DNA of 64,000 nucleotides from Laburnicola sp. R22_1 (taxonomy: Eukaryota > Ascomycota > Dothideomycetes > Pleosporales > Didymosphaeriaceae), in assembly GCA_014281115.1 (NCBI GenBank), contig JACONQ010000019.1, forward strand, positions 1,612,001-1,676,000, read 5' to 3'. Shown here piece after piece: positions 10,266 through 21,862 of this stretch (position 1 is its first letter; every line of letters begins with the position of its first letter). Below the pieces are notes generated by a model. The model saw only the letters and a list, made by a program, of their open reading frames with translations, did no database searches and was not told the origin of the DNA. The position numbers were made by a program, and so were the translations under genes.

Positions 10266-13024
10266 ACGCGACGCTACGCTATTGATGGTAGACGACGCAA
10301 TCAGTACAAACAGTACAAGTACAGAATTGCAAGAGAAATGACCAGCATGGAGGAACGTCAGGGCATGATACCCAGGTTATCGCGACGGAAACATTGGATT
10401 TCTTCTTACTAATATGGTTCCTAGTTTGTCTGACATGTCTTTCAAGTTTGCATCTGCACTCGCACGGCGTTGGGGAAGCCCGTCCTCGATTTCACAACAG
10501 GTCCCTTTCGGCTTTGGTTTCGCTTATTTTCGTTCGTTTGGCATGGCATCGCACAACCTCACATTACATCATTTTTGTTTCGCGTATGGGTGGCTTTTTT
10601 GCTCTTTTGTACACGGCATACCTAAAAATCATTTGGTGGATGCAAGCAATACTTGATTTGTTCTGGACATTTGGCCTTGTTGGGTTGCTCAAATTGATTT
10701 TTCATCGCTTTTGCGATGTGTACTATATATAACTGGCACGCTTCGTTTTATCCCTCCTGTTTGTATCCACGAATTTTCTTCGTTCTTTCGTTTTCCCTAT
10801 GCGCCTGCGCCCTTTGTGGGCTACTTGTTTGGTACCCGTCTACTACTACGCTATCCACCTTTCCCTCACAGCATCTTACCGTGTACCGAGAGGTCGCGAA
10901 GTCTTGTCTTTCGATACTACTACGCCATATACCTAGCTTCTAGTCTATATTACCGTGCCTGGCCTGGCTGAACCAAAACAAATATAATTACTGTACCGAC
11001 TATGTTACCTACCTTGGTTTACTTATTAGATTGAAATGTAAGGTCCCGAGGTCATGTCGGCATCACGTGCACGCACATGTAAGTTGAAGCTGTATGCAAG
11101 TGTGTCTCTTTATCTCCGAGGCTGCAGCTGCAGCTGCATATGTATCGGCTGCAGCGATGGCCTCACTTCTTACCTCGTTAGCAAAGCGGCTTTTCCTAAA
11201 GCGGTGGGCTGTGCAGCTAAACTGGACAGGATCAGGATCGATTGAGATGGAGGGGGCATCAACAAAACCATTGGGATCGGGCAGGGCATGGTAGTAGGTA
11301 GGATCTGGGATTTCAACGCCCGCGGATGTCGGCCGCGCATGCGCGCGCATGGCGTGGCTGCTGGCTGCTGCTGGCTGCTGCTGGCGAGGCGAGGCGAGGC
11401 GAGTCAGCAGGCGAGATTGCGAATCGATCGTTCGGATCTGGACGCTTGTTCGGCGACGGTCAGGTCAGCTTGTCGGTGTCGGCTGATGAGCGAAAGGGCG
11501 TGCCACATGCGACTTGCCACTGGACGGCTGGACGGACGGAGAGAGATGTTAGTTCGGGATGCCGAGGGTGATGTGATGGGTGGGTGGGTTCCGAAGGCCG
11601 ACGGGTGCGGACGGTGCGCGTGCTGACGATCCTTCGTTTGGGTTGCGGCGCGGTTGTTGCGGGCTGGCAGCGCAGTATGCCTATGGCCTGATGCTTGATC
11701 CATGTCTGTGTGGTTGATAGGTGGTGCGTGGTAGGCACACGGTAGCTTATTACATGAATGAATAATGGAAGGGAGAGTGGCGTCCCTAGGCACAGGCACA
11801 GCTACAGGTGCCAGGAACAGGCAGGTACACGCGCTATCCAGCTTGATCTGCCAACGCATTATTAATTATTACCCCACGCATACGATATGGCGCAGGTGTG
11901 TGGGCGTCGCTGGTACCTGGGCATCTCTTCCCTCCGTAGGTAGGTGTGTGAGCGAGCGAGGAGGCGTTTGAAGATGGAGCGCGGGGATGCGGGAGACCAC
12001 CGATGGCGTCTGATGGTGGGAGCCTGGAGCAAGCCCGTACGCCACCACTAATAAAATCATAAAAAACGCTTGCTTGGGGGGTTTGCTTCATTTTTTTTTC
12101 TCGCGCTGCAGTGTGCACTTGCATCTGCATGATGGTCAGCATGTATGTCGCGGCTCACGACATCGCATCGCGCCTCGCGGCGTGTTTTTCGGTACTTCTT
12201 GCACAGCTCATCACACAGCTCGCACTACATACATGATACAGTACAGACAGGCTCAGCTAGCTACCACCTAGCTAGCGCTTCTCGCCTTGGTCCCTGTGGC
12301 GTCGTATTGTTGAGAGTCTTGAGACCAGAAAAAAGACCGGGGCACGATCAGGTTGCCCTTCGTCTGCTGGTGGGCGGGCGGCGCTGAAGATTGGTGGGTC
12401 ATGGTGGCTGGACTGGGCGGACAGGGGGTTATGCATCAGTGTGATGTGATCGGCTTGCATGCATGGTGGTGAGGTCATGTGATGTTTTTCTTGGGAAGGC
12501 GGGGGTGGTGTGATTGGGTGCGGCGAGGGGGAGGAGGGGCTTTTTGAACGTTTGAGAGGGGTGGGGTCGGTGGGGTTGATGGATGTGAGATGTGGTTGAG
12601 GTGAGGTTTGGGAGAAGGAGGTTAGTTTGCGATTTTGTCTTTGACATCATGATGAGGTTTGAGCTTGGAGGGAGCGGCTGTTGATGGATGCGTGGTCGAC
12701 GCTCCAGCATGGTGTGATATTACTACATAGTATGCTTGAGTCCATCGCGGCCAGTTTTCTCGCTTCTAAACTGTCCAACGCTTACTCAAAACAAACGCAT
12801 AATCCTACTATGGTAGATGACAACATCAGCTCATACAATTCTCCCACCTCTACCTGCTCACCACTCGCGACACCATACGGATGTGCCAGTAGCGACGACG
12901 ACGACGACAAAAACGACGACGCGAACGATGACGCGAAACGGGTCCTTTGAAAGGACGGGGGGACAAAGGTGCGTGCGTACGGCGACGCGACGCGGAGTAA
13001 CCCAAGGGCAATTGCTGTTATCTA
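10266..13024. other. no gene recognised
   Basis: 10266-10980 is T-rich and probably the 3' UTR and terminator region of the WOPR gene. 11050-12700 is GC-balanced with short simple runs such as GGCGAGGCGAGGCGAG near 11383. Open frames up to 151 codons occur but lack domains and splice structure. A short ACG-type trinucleotide run lies near 12890-12930. Nothing supportable as a gene. Confidence 0.5.
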
Positions 13025-13161
13025 CGAGATACAAACAATGAACCATTGCATCACTGCACAATATCCATAATCAAAATTTCCGTCAATGTTTTTTTTTCTT
13101 TGACGGAAATTTTGATTACAGATATTGTGCAGTGATGCAATGGTTCATTGTTTGTATCTCG
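13025..13161. repeat. 61-bp near-perfect inverted repeat with 15-nt loop
   Basis: Arms 13025-13085 and 13101-13161 are reverse complements at 59 of 61 positions. The two mismatches are adjacent transitions in the middle of the arms. The loop (13086-13100) is nearly all T. Transcribed on either strand it would fold into a long uninterrupted hairpin. It has no open frame, no visible target-site duplication, and no second copy in the window. It could be a foldback element, a palindrome formed by template switching, or a precursor of small RNAs. Confidence 0.95.
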
Positions 13162-14558
13162 TTGTATGGAGGTGGCTCTCGGCATTTCTCTACTGCTGTA
13201 GGTAGGATCCGCGCATGTATATTACTCAAGGTATTCAATGTGTATGTTTAACAGCATATACCTTTCTAGCCACCCTTATCCTCTACTATAAACTCAAGCT
13301 ATACAATATCTAACTAATGTTGTACGTCGTAAACCACACACACAATTTGATCAAAGCCAATATGGAGTGCCTTCAACAGTGAAGTCTGAATCCGTACGTA
13401 GACTTCCATTTGAAATCAATTCTCTCTAGCAGGAAGTAGTCGTAACCCTCCTTTCAATCAACATCTCTAAAATCTCTCATTGGCTACCAAGGTCTCTAAT
13501 AAAGAACATCAAACTTCCCCCATTTTAGCTTACACAATGCACAATACAGCGAGTCACACACGCAGCTCTACCTAGGGCTTCCCCAAGAAGTCCCCAGCTT
13601 TTTTAGCACGAAATGCTACCTATGCTATATACGCACCATATACTATCAACATTCCGCATCATCATCACCCTACACAGTTTATCCCCATCTAGACCTCTTA
13701 ACGCCTAGAATGTATAAAGTAAAGATACAACCTCACACCCTAAGTAAAACACCAAATTAAACTTCGCCTCTTACACAGCCATGCCCGATAGTTTCGTATT
13801 ATCTAACGTCCACCCCTCTGTGTACAGTGTACACTCGAACTATATTAGAACCTCCACACAACGAACATCTTCAATATAACATCCGCATTCCCATCTATCA
13901 CTACCCGCATACATGTACCCCCTTCTTCTCCCTATACCCATCCCACCACACCCCAGCCTCACTCCATACCTACTACCACTATAGTATTACCTACACCCAC
14001 AATATATCCCCTATCTCTACTAAATTCTACCCTGTACGCTCTACCTACCCTCCTCTGCCATCATACTCCAACACACTTGAATAGCAAAGCCCCACTCCCC
14101 ACCCTACCCCTCCTATCTCCCTCTACCCCCTCTGCCCACCAATCAAAAAACCTACCTCAAAACTAATACCTTCGCGCGGCGTAGTCACCTCGCTCGCTAC
14201 ATCCATACCACGAGTTTTCGAATCCCATATCGACTTCGTATGAGGATACGAGAAGGTAAGGGGGTTGGAGGCCGGTGTTGTGTACGCTACTCTACTCTAC
14301 TGGTCTGACCTGCCCTGGGTGTGATGTATCACTTACTGCATTTATGGGGTAGTTAGGTTAGTTATGCTAACTAGACATTTGTGCTGCATTAGGTTGTGCT
14401 GTGTTACTAGTCTTGCCGTCACTTAAATATTTTAGTTAGAGTGGGAAAGGGATGGTGAGTGTTAGTTACATGTAGTATATGTACTGTACAAGATGGGGAT
14501 TGCGTGTGATGGATCTTAAAAAAAATAGGTCGTGTCAATTGTGGATAGGAGAAACATG
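13162..14558. other. no gene recognised
   Basis: AT-leaning sequence with long C/T/A-rich tracts at about 13830-14160. The open frame at 13827-14084 is made of Tyr/His/Pro/Ser low complexity and looks like chance translation of a CCT/ACC-rich tract. No RNA gene was recognised. Confidence 0.5.
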
Positions 14559-14572
14559 CATACGCATGAGCA

Positions 14573-14697
14573 TCACCTTTTCACGCTCTTTTTTTTGTTT
14601 ACTGAGCGGGGGGCTCTGCTTTTTTTTGGTCATGTTATTTGAGATGAAAGGGTTTGTCGTTCTTGTTCTACCCCTAGGTAGAATTAATTTAACACTC
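14573..14697 (+). repeat. short dispersed repeat, intact copy B, with 14-bp direct flanks
   Basis: A 125-bp unit (TCACCTTTTCACGC at the start, GCTCTGCTTTTTT in the middle, TTGTTCTACCCCTAGG near the end) is bracketed by the identical 14-mer CATACGCATGAGCA at 14559-14572 and 14698-14711. The same unit recurs in AT-shifted form at 52084-52180, 52189-52312 and partly at 4837-4915. It has no coding capacity and no obvious inverted ends. The flanks may be a target-site duplication or a relic of a tandem arrangement. Confidence 0.75.
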
Positions 14698-14752
14698 CAT
14701 ACGCATGAGCAAGAGAGGGACAACACTCCCACACGACAACACGACAACAGGT

Positions 14753-14808
14753 CAACCACAGCACATCAACCACAGCACATCAACCACAGCACATCAACCA
14801 CAGCACAG
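14753..14808 (+). repeat. 14-bp tandem repeat, 4 copies
   Basis: Four consecutive copies of CAACCACAGCACAT; the last ends in CAG instead of CAT. It lies between the short dispersed repeat and the 3' end of the NIPA-like gene. Confidence 0.9.
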
Positions 14809-15012
14809 CACAAACCAGCAACTCAAAAACCAACAAATCACCATTCCAACACCCGCAATGCAACCCCTACCCAAAAACGTAACCTATGCAAAGAAGAACA
14901 ATCTCCACCCCATCTATCCATGCCAGGGTATTTTTCCACTACACGCTAGACCCAAGAAAAAAAAAGAAAAAAAAAGAAAAATGATGCAACCAACCCGCGC
15001 TCATGCTCACGC

Positions 15013-17219
15013 TCACGCCCTTCCAACCCCACCCTCCCCATCCCCATCACCCTGCCCCTTCCACCCCCTCCACAACTCCCCCAACGTCCCACTAAGACTC
15101 TGTCCCCGCCCCTCACTCCACCCCTCCTCCTCCGTCCCCGTCCTCCGCCTATCAAGCGGCTCACCAACCTGCTCACCAATCTCATCCGCACCAATACCCA
15201 GCACGCTCTGTCTCCTCCTCACACCCCTGCCCGCATTACCACCACCGCCACCATCTCTCTGCGCAGCCTGAGACTGCCCTCTAACCGACCCACTCCTCTT
15301 CAGATCCGCCACCATGGCGCTGAGACTCGAAGACAGCGGACTCGCAAGCAGCGGCCCCGGAATACTATTCCGCCCGACGCGCTCCGAAGTCGCCGTTCTA
15401 CGGAGACGATGCGGGAGCGTGGAAGGCGTCGTGGGCGCCATGGCGGCGGTGTCGGAAATTTGGCGGGTAGGTGTCTGGGGACGGGGAGGGTCGGTGACGT
15501 CAAGGCTGGAGGTGGAGGGGCGTGTAGATTCTGATGCGTGCGAGGGGAGAACTGGGGTCGAGACGGGGCTTTGTCTGCTTAATTGCGAGGGACGAGGGCA
15601 CGAAGAAGGTACTTCCGAGGTGCTCTCTTGCTCCCATGGGTTCATGGTGAGTGGGGATGGGACGTCGGAGGCGTCTGTTGGTGTGGTTGGGACTCGAGAT
15701 AATCCATCTGGTGTGAAGGTGGTTTCTGGAGTGGGTGGTTGGGAGATCTCGCGTGTTGGCGGTCTTGAATTTGCGTCGAAGGGTGGTGATGTCACTCGGA
15801 TGGTGGAGGAGCGTCGACTGCTTCCGGTAGTTTCATACGCTCCATTCAAAACGCCGTGGTATCGGTCGCCGTCTACTAGATAGATGGCATCTTCTGATTC
15901 AGGGTCCCTGTCCTCGTCCTCATCCGCACGCGGAGGTCTTCCGCTTGTGATCAACCACACACCCAAAAAAGTCATGGCGCATCCGCCTATGAACTTGCCT
16001 GCGTCATCTCCCGAGGTCCGCTCAAAGTCCCTATACAAAATGGCTGAACCTAGAATGACGGAGAGCGTGAAGAGGACGAACTGTACTGGGATGACCTGTG
16101 TCGCGTCGAAGCGTTGAAGAGCCCGATTGATGTACTTGATCTGCATGACGGCGGTGCCGACGAGAATAGCAACCAGAAGGTACGTGACCGGAAAGGTGAT
16201 GGCGCGCCAGAGCGTATACGAAAGCATGGACGCCACGCCCTTGGTGGAGAGGGCCGTGTAGCCACCTGCAGAGCATCAGCATTGGAGCTTAAACTTGTTG
16301 CAATATACATACCGAATAGGCCGACCAGTCCTAAATCAATCAAAACATTCTTATGTCCAAATCGATTGCTAGCAGCCATCAGGGCAATGATGACGGCGAC
16401 TGTGATGGCAAAATACGTCTCAAATTCCCAAGTACTGATCAGGGCCCAAATCTCATCCGGCCCCAACTTGGGATTGTTGTCGCTCGCGCTCAGCACCACC
16501 GTGACGGCTCCACCGACGGCAACCAATACCCCGAGAGCGTCTCGTTTGCGGAAGGGCTCCTTGAGCATAAAGGGCGCAATCATGCAGTTGGATATGAGGG
16601 CGACAACGCCGAGCGGCGAGACGATGGATGCGGGGGCGAATCCGTATGCGAGGAAATTGCCAGCTTCGCCGCAGGTCATCATTATGATGCCGGCCCACCA
16701 GTAGGGAGACTTGAGGTAGCTCTGTTGCTTGTATGCCTCCTGGTCCGCGGCACCGTCCTCCTCCTGCACCGGCGACAGACCCGGTCGCGAGCCTCCTGTA
16801 TTTCTTCTTGACGGCGTTGCCGGCAGCAGCGGATCCTCCTCGCTCGGAACGTCTTCTTCTACCCGCCGCCCATTGTCCCTGTCCCGCTTCCCCCCACTCA
16901 AGCTGCGGTAACTCGCACTCCGCCTCTTGCGCTGCCTCTCTTTGGCCTGCCACTCCCTCTCCAGCCGTATGTGCGCATATCGCTGTGTGTTCAGCGCGAA
17001 GGATATGAGGGTGTTGCCGACAATGGCCGTGATGATGCCGATGAAGGAGCTCCACTGCTCGCTCCCATACGGCGGAATGATGCTCGTGGCCGTCGGACTA
17101 GGCGCCTCGCTCGCGGCCGTCGGCGTCGCAGCAACAGGCGTGGGCCGCAGGATCATGGCCACGCGGTTCCACGGTTCAGGGTCGGGTCGGGTCCAGCGGG
17201 AAACGTCGCGGGGCGGCAA
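15013..17219 (-). CDS. NIPA-like (DUF803) multi-span membrane protein, putative magnesium transporter
   Basis: Two exons: 17219-16313 and 16265-15013. The intron 16266-16312 (47 nt, GTATGT...GCAG) joins the frame as GLFGGYTALSTKG, a continuous membrane-protein sequence. Product 719 residues from 17219, or 698 from the Met at 17156, which I consider at least as likely. The DUF803/NIPA family are drug/metabolite-transporter-fold proteins implicated in Mg2+ transport. Seen here: an N-terminal membrane helix (SFIGIITAIVGNTLISFALN), a charged insert of about 90 residues, then eight or so hydrophobic segments with YWWAGIIMM, GEAGNFLAYGFAPASIVSPLG and FMLKEPFRKRD. The C-terminal 280 residues are Ser/Thr/Pro-rich and probably cytosolic and phosphorylated. 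Substrate is inferred from family only. Confidence 0.9.
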
Positions 17220-17881
17220 TGACGGGTCGCGAGGGCTTCATAGAGGATCGGAAAGGGTAGATTGTGGAATAGACATGGCTCGCGGCAGTGCGCAGCCCGA
17301 GGTTGAGGCGTCTGAGTGCAGAGCAGGCAGGTAGCGCCATGGGTGCCGTGATGCCGCGATGCCGTGCTTTGCTTGGCTTGGGCAGGGTCGCCCCGCGCAG
17401 CCCTGGAGACATCGACATCACCGTGCAGCTGCCACGCTGAGCCACGTTGGCGCTAACGGCCAGCATACCATGTTGATACCACCACTGTTGCAATGTCTTC
17501 AAAGCTGGCTGCCTACACGCACCGTATTGACCGCGTGGCGAAGCAGTCATGTTCTCCTATTTGGCCTGTTACGGCCCGATCGTGGGGCGGCAGCTTCCAG
17601 GGGAGGTGCATGTCTGATTTGTTTCTTATGCGTTAATACATACGCTGCTTATACGCAGCACGCTGCGGTGAGCATGACTTACCCAAGGATACGTGATAGA
17701 CTACGTATGGAGCCTGTCCACTTAACAACCCATCATGGGTGCGAAAAGCAAGTAGCACAATGACAACTCACAGCATCGGAACCTATATAAAGTAATAACA
17801 CGCTCACGCTCACTACTCAACCATCTCTCCAAGCAAGCTGCACAGAACTCCAAAAACACGAAAACAGTCGGCGACTACACC
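17220..17881. promoter_or_regulatory. intergenic region with TATA box for the 17882 gene
   Basis: Divergent promoter region between the NIPA-like gene and the small gene at 17882. A TATATAAA box lies at about 17784-17791, roughly 95 bp before the ATG, followed by a CA-rich leader without an upstream ATG, the common layout of strongly expressed small fungal genes. Confidence 0.5.
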
Positions 17882-18085
17882 ATGTCAGCACATTACCCAA
17901 ACAACTTCGCAGGCGGATCTAATCCGGGCAGCTTACCTCCCAATAGCGACCACGCTGCAAAGTCACCCAAGAGCGGAAACAAGGGCGCGGAGACGATTGA
18001 AGGAGGAAGGGGCGATGCTGGCAAGGACGGTGGAACTCCACTCAACTTATATATACGAGTCACTCATGCAACGCTCCGAGTATAA
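17882..18085 (+). CDS. small hypothetical protein, Gly/Asn/Lys-rich
   Basis: A 67-codon frame behind a TATA box and a clean CA-rich leader, with A at -3 of the start (ACCATG). The product is hydrophilic, has no signal peptide or membrane segment, and resembles no family I know. Residues from about 51 on read into the promoter of the next unit (the 5' part of its TATA region), so the true 3' end may have been lost when the neighbouring unit was placed here. Could be a truncated gene. Confidence 0.45.
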   Translation: MSAHYPNNFAGGSNPGSLPPNSDHAAKSPKSGNKGAETIEGGRGDAGKDGGTPLNLYIRVTHATLRV

Positions 18086-18203
18086 ATACCCATTTTTGTA
18101 TCGCACCTAACCTCTCCTTAAACCTCACATTTCACATTCCATTTCCCCTACAAAGCGTTATTCGAAGCAACAAACCAACCCAAACCAACACCGCAACTTC
18201 CTC

Positions 18204-18625
18204 ATGCCTTCCATATTCCACGCGTCCACCAAGTCTCACCCTCACCGGAATGCAAATCGCCGAACCCGCTCTCGATATTCTAATCACGAACACGAAGTCC
18301 AATCCCAACCCGCCGAAGCCCCAGGCCTCGCTGGACAGACCAACTAAGCAGGCGAACCCATAACAGAACTCTACCGATCCAAACGAGAGCACGAAGCCCG
18401 CGTGCGAAAATTGTTTGACAGGGTCAGCGCCCTCGAAGAACAGTACTGGGGGAGACAGCTTTGAATGGCATCGCCAAAACGATGGTGGAAATTCGCGAAG
18501 CTATGGCCAAGGAAAGGGCAGAAGGAGAGAAACTTGAACGAGAGCAGGGGGGCAACGGAGTAGACGATGGATCGAGGCGGCACAGAGGTGATGCGGGAGC
18601 TCAAGACGAACTCAAGAAGGAATAG
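18204..18625 (+). pseudogene. broken small gene, paralogue of the 18865 gene
   Basis: Preceded by a TATA box (GTATAAATAC, about 18080) and a leader matching that of the 18865 gene, including CTACAAAG and the ACCGCAACTTCCTC stretch just before the ATG. The two proteins align over HEHEVQSQPAEAPG versus HDHEAQPPPSPAETPG and then over a TEL-containing helix. This copy has an in-frame TAA at 18345 and, near 18460, a change of frame. Beyond it a Lys/Glu-rich coiled-coil-like stretch (MVEIREAMAKERAEGEKLER) runs to the TAG at 18623. I read it as a once longer gene with one nonsense and one frameshift lesion. A small intron near 18345 is an alternative I could not support. Confidence 0.5.
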
Positions 18626-18864
18626 CACATCCGAACACTCATCCAACACAGTGAGATGCGGCAGGCAACTGGGGAGTCACAATTCTTCTAGACGTCCTAT
18701 ATAAGAGTCACTCACATCAGAATGAAACTATAAAACCCCACCTTCGCCCGCACCTAATCTTCATCCCCATACACCTACCTCCAAACTGTCCCTACAAAGA
18801 GCACCCGCACAATTTTCAAACCAACCAAACAACCCAGACCAAAACCCAACACCACAACTTCTCC

Positions 18865-19089
18865 ATGTGTTTCTTCAAACCCTGCGCATCCCCTCCTGAA
18901 TCAAGCGACCCACCTCAAAAATGTCGACCTCACCCTCGACATCCCACCCACGACCACGAAGCCCAACCTCCACCCAGCCCCGCCGAAACGCCGGGCGCAG
19001 CTGAACGAACCAAAAACGTAGCCAACCACCCCACCGAACTCTCCCAGCTAGAAAAAGAATTCAGCGACCTCGGAAACTGGTTTGATTGA
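18865..19089 (+). CDS. small hypothetical protein, possibly cut short by the adjacent transposon cluster
   Basis: A 74-codon frame with TATA box (CTATAAAAC, about 18730) and a long CA-rich leader. It begins with the Cys/Phe-rich MCFFKPC, is rich in Pro/His in the middle, and ends in an amphipathic stretch (LSQLEKEFSDLGNWFD). It is paralogous to the broken unit at 18204, which extends further as a coiled coil. The stop falls in GATTGATT simple sequence that begins the transposon cluster, so the natural C-terminus may be missing; a candidate remainder lies at 26045-26503. No function recognised. Confidence 0.5.
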   Translation: MCFFKPCASPPESSDPPQKCRPHPRHPTHDHEAQPPPSPAETPGAAERTKNVANHPTELSQLEKEFSDLGNWFD

Positions 19090-19178
19090 TTGAAGGTGAT
19101 TTTGGAGGCGTATTGATTGAAGATTGATTGATTGATTGACGGAAAAATCGCCCAGAGATGATATTTGTGTGCAGGGAG

Positions 19179-21785
19179 CTACAGAGGCTCATCCCACTGC
19201 GATACCTGATAGATCTCTTGTATCTCGAGCTCTGAGAGCTCTACTGGAAGCTCTCCGTCGGGCGTCTCCTGGGACGGAGAATATCCAGCTCTCAGCCAGC
19301 TCCGTACGCAGGTGATTGTGGAAAGCAATTGAGGGCTCATTTTTCGACGTTTTGGCTCCATCATATCGCCAACCTCAGAGAACACTCTCTCACAGTAACA
19401 GGAGGATGCCAGGATTGACAGGAGATTAATAGCCAACTGAGAAAGGCGGGGATACGTATTGCGGAGAGATAGCCAATACCCAATAGGATCTGTACGGTAT
19501 GTGTGATCCTTAGGAACGCTCAATTCATTGTGCCACTAGCGATCGAATTCGTTGGTACTGTCAACGAGAGGAGCTGCAGTTTCAGCTCTTAGAGGCTTAA
19601 CGTGTAACTCAGCGTAGTCGTTAATATTATTAACGCGTTTTAATCGTTTACGCGGAGGAGAGTTGACAGGGCGGGCATCTTCTAATTTGTACTTAGCCCA
19701 CAGCTCTTAGAACTGCCTATTAGCTTTTTTAAGCCATACTTTGTACTCTCCAGTCTCTGAGTTTACAAAGTAATACTTGTAATACGGGTAGAGGACTATA
19801 GAGGCGTAATAAACTAGCGTCTCTTCAAGCAGCATGTAATACTTTAAGAGCTTTGTGTGGGCTGCTATCACGTTGATTTTTAAGTGGTCCTTAGGAGCGT
19901 TGGGCTCATTAAAATCAACGCTCGTAAAGCTCTCAACAAGCTGCTCAAACTAAGAGAGGAGGTACTCAAAAGTAGGATACACCTCGTAAATCGCTCCAAA
20001 ACAGCCAGAGTCGCCGCGGCCTTCGAGTCTCTTTGTGGCCTCCTTTAAGGGCTGAAGGACCTCAATATATTAATTAATTGTAGCCCAATCAGCAGCGCTA
20101 AGGCCTTTGGTGGGAGCTCCAGCGTTAGAAGGAGCCTTGCCGTGCGCGCGAGCTGAGGACTTATCCCTCAACGCCCTCTCCGCCCTGTGATCAACGAGGG
20201 CATCAATTGGGCGGTGGAGAAGGACGGCTCTCACCATAAAATCAAGGTAGCTGTTCCAGCGCGTAACAACAGGCCTTATGAGCTCTAAGAGCCGCGCAGG
20301 CTCTCCCACCTCGCGCGTTGACTGCTGAAAGTCGTTAAAAAGGTCATGCTGCTGAGGCGTTGATATTGAGTGTACGACGTCCACAAGGACTCCAATAGGG
20401 CCCTTCTCTCGCCACTCGCGCAGGTATTTCTCCTCCACTTTAAGCTGCGATGCGTCGTTGTTAAAGGCGTCTTTGTCAGCTCCAAATATTACAGTTTGCC
20501 CTACTAAATTGAGCGAGTGAGGACAGCAGCGGAGGCGCCGGTCCCGCGGGAAAAAGTTGTAATAATTGCCTAGCGCGTTGACAGCTGTATTATTATTTGT
20601 CGCGTTGTCAAGCGTAAAGTACCTAATTGAGCTGCTGTCAATCCCAAAGGCCTCTAGCGTTTTGATAACAACTTCAGCGACTCTGTCGCCCGTATGCGCG
20701 CCACTGAGCTGAGGGAGGGCGAGAGGCAGGTCGCAGAGCTTGCCGCGACTGTCGACGTAATGAGCGATGAGCCCACAAAACGCGCTCTTGCCACCCTTTA
20801 TAGTCCAGCCGTCGAAGCTTATATGGACCTTACTGAGCGCGCGAGAGAGCTTAGCTTGCACCTGAGGCTGGAGATTTGCGTATAACCTTAGCAGAAAGGC
20901 AGCGACGCTTGTATGGCTGCGGAAAGTAGCCAGCTCAGCCTCTGGGTTGGCAGCGCGCAGGAGCTTTTGAAAGGACGGCGTTTCCACCTCGCGCAGTGGG
21001 TGATTGTTCTCAGCAAGCCAGCCGACTACAGCGAGTCGAAAACGCTGCTGATTGAAGTTTCCGAGGGCGTTGGACACCTCCTGCGACACACCTACGCCGC
21101 CACGCATGAGAGCCCCGAGAGTACGCTGCCCTGACTCCAGTTGAGCTGACTGCTTGCCCGGGCGAAGGTGCCCATGGCCGAGTCGCCTCTGCTCGACGTG
21201 ATTCCACGCCGCTGTCGTCGAGCTCGTTGTCTCTAGTATCCCTCTAGTGCCGGGCACCCTGTGTATGTGGCAGTGGTGACAGACGAAGAAAATACGCCTC
21301 ATGTCCGCCCGGAGCGCGACGCGATATCCATGAGCGTAGAGCACTGATTTCTTGAACTTCTGCGTACGCAGAGGCTTTGTATACAGCGGCAACCTTACCT
21401 AGTTGATCCCGTCAAAGTTATCTGCAAAACGAGCGTCGAATTCGAGCCCAGGGCTGTTGGAGCCAGGTGAGGAGGCAGCTGAGGGAGCAGTGGCAGCTTA
21501 AGTTAACGCAGCTCGAGCTCTTGGCGTTAGAGTTTCTGATAGTCTATAGGAGGGCGTCGACACATTTGAGGGCCCTAAGAGCGTTGCGTTAATTAAGGGC
21601 AGAGCCTCTACGTTAAAGGACGCGGCGTTGCGGTCCTAGAGCTCAGTCTCAAAGCTCTGGCTGCCCTGAGACTCCAGCAGCTCCTGTGTGCTCTGTAAGT
21701 CGAGCGCGATGACTGGAGGTGCCGCTGGCCTTGCCGCTGTACTCAGAGAACTCCTTTTACCCTTATTTCGTAAGGCCGGGGCCAT
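19179..21785 (-). pseudogene. hAT-family transposase, inactivated
   Basis: Minus-strand frame of about 870 codons from the ATG at 21785 to a TAA at 19179, interrupted only by stop codons. At least six can be seen (near 21638, 21497, 21402, 20070, 19950 and 19710), and each is explainable as a Gln codon hit by C-to-T. Landmarks: a BED-like CxxC...H motif (CHHCHIHR) near 21270, the hAT core with SFDGWT and CCPHSLNLVG, and the C-terminal hATC dimerisation domain (LLSILASSCYCERVFSEVGD) near 19400. The right terminus may be the CAGAGTTGCC (minus strand) ending at about 26035, in which case the two pogo elements are nested in its 5' flank. The left terminus is not resolvable. Light RIP is the likely inactivator. 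Confidence 0.8.
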
Positions 21786-21862
21786 TGTATGAGTGTGGAG
21801 GGGAGGGCGCGAGAGAGCGTTAATGGAGAGGGCAGACGCAGATAATTCGAGGTGCTTGGCTA

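Noticed and set aside
10394..10971. Hydrophobic plus-strand frames after the WOPR gene
   Set aside because: The sequence is T-rich 3' UTR-like DNA; Phe/Leu-rich translation follows from composition.
13827..14084. 85-codon Tyr/His/Pro-rich frame
   Set aside because: Translation of a CCT/ACA-rich tract with no start context or homology.
14573..14697. Short repeat as a tRNA-derived SINE
   Set aside because: No A-box or B-box on either strand, so Pol III origin is not supported.
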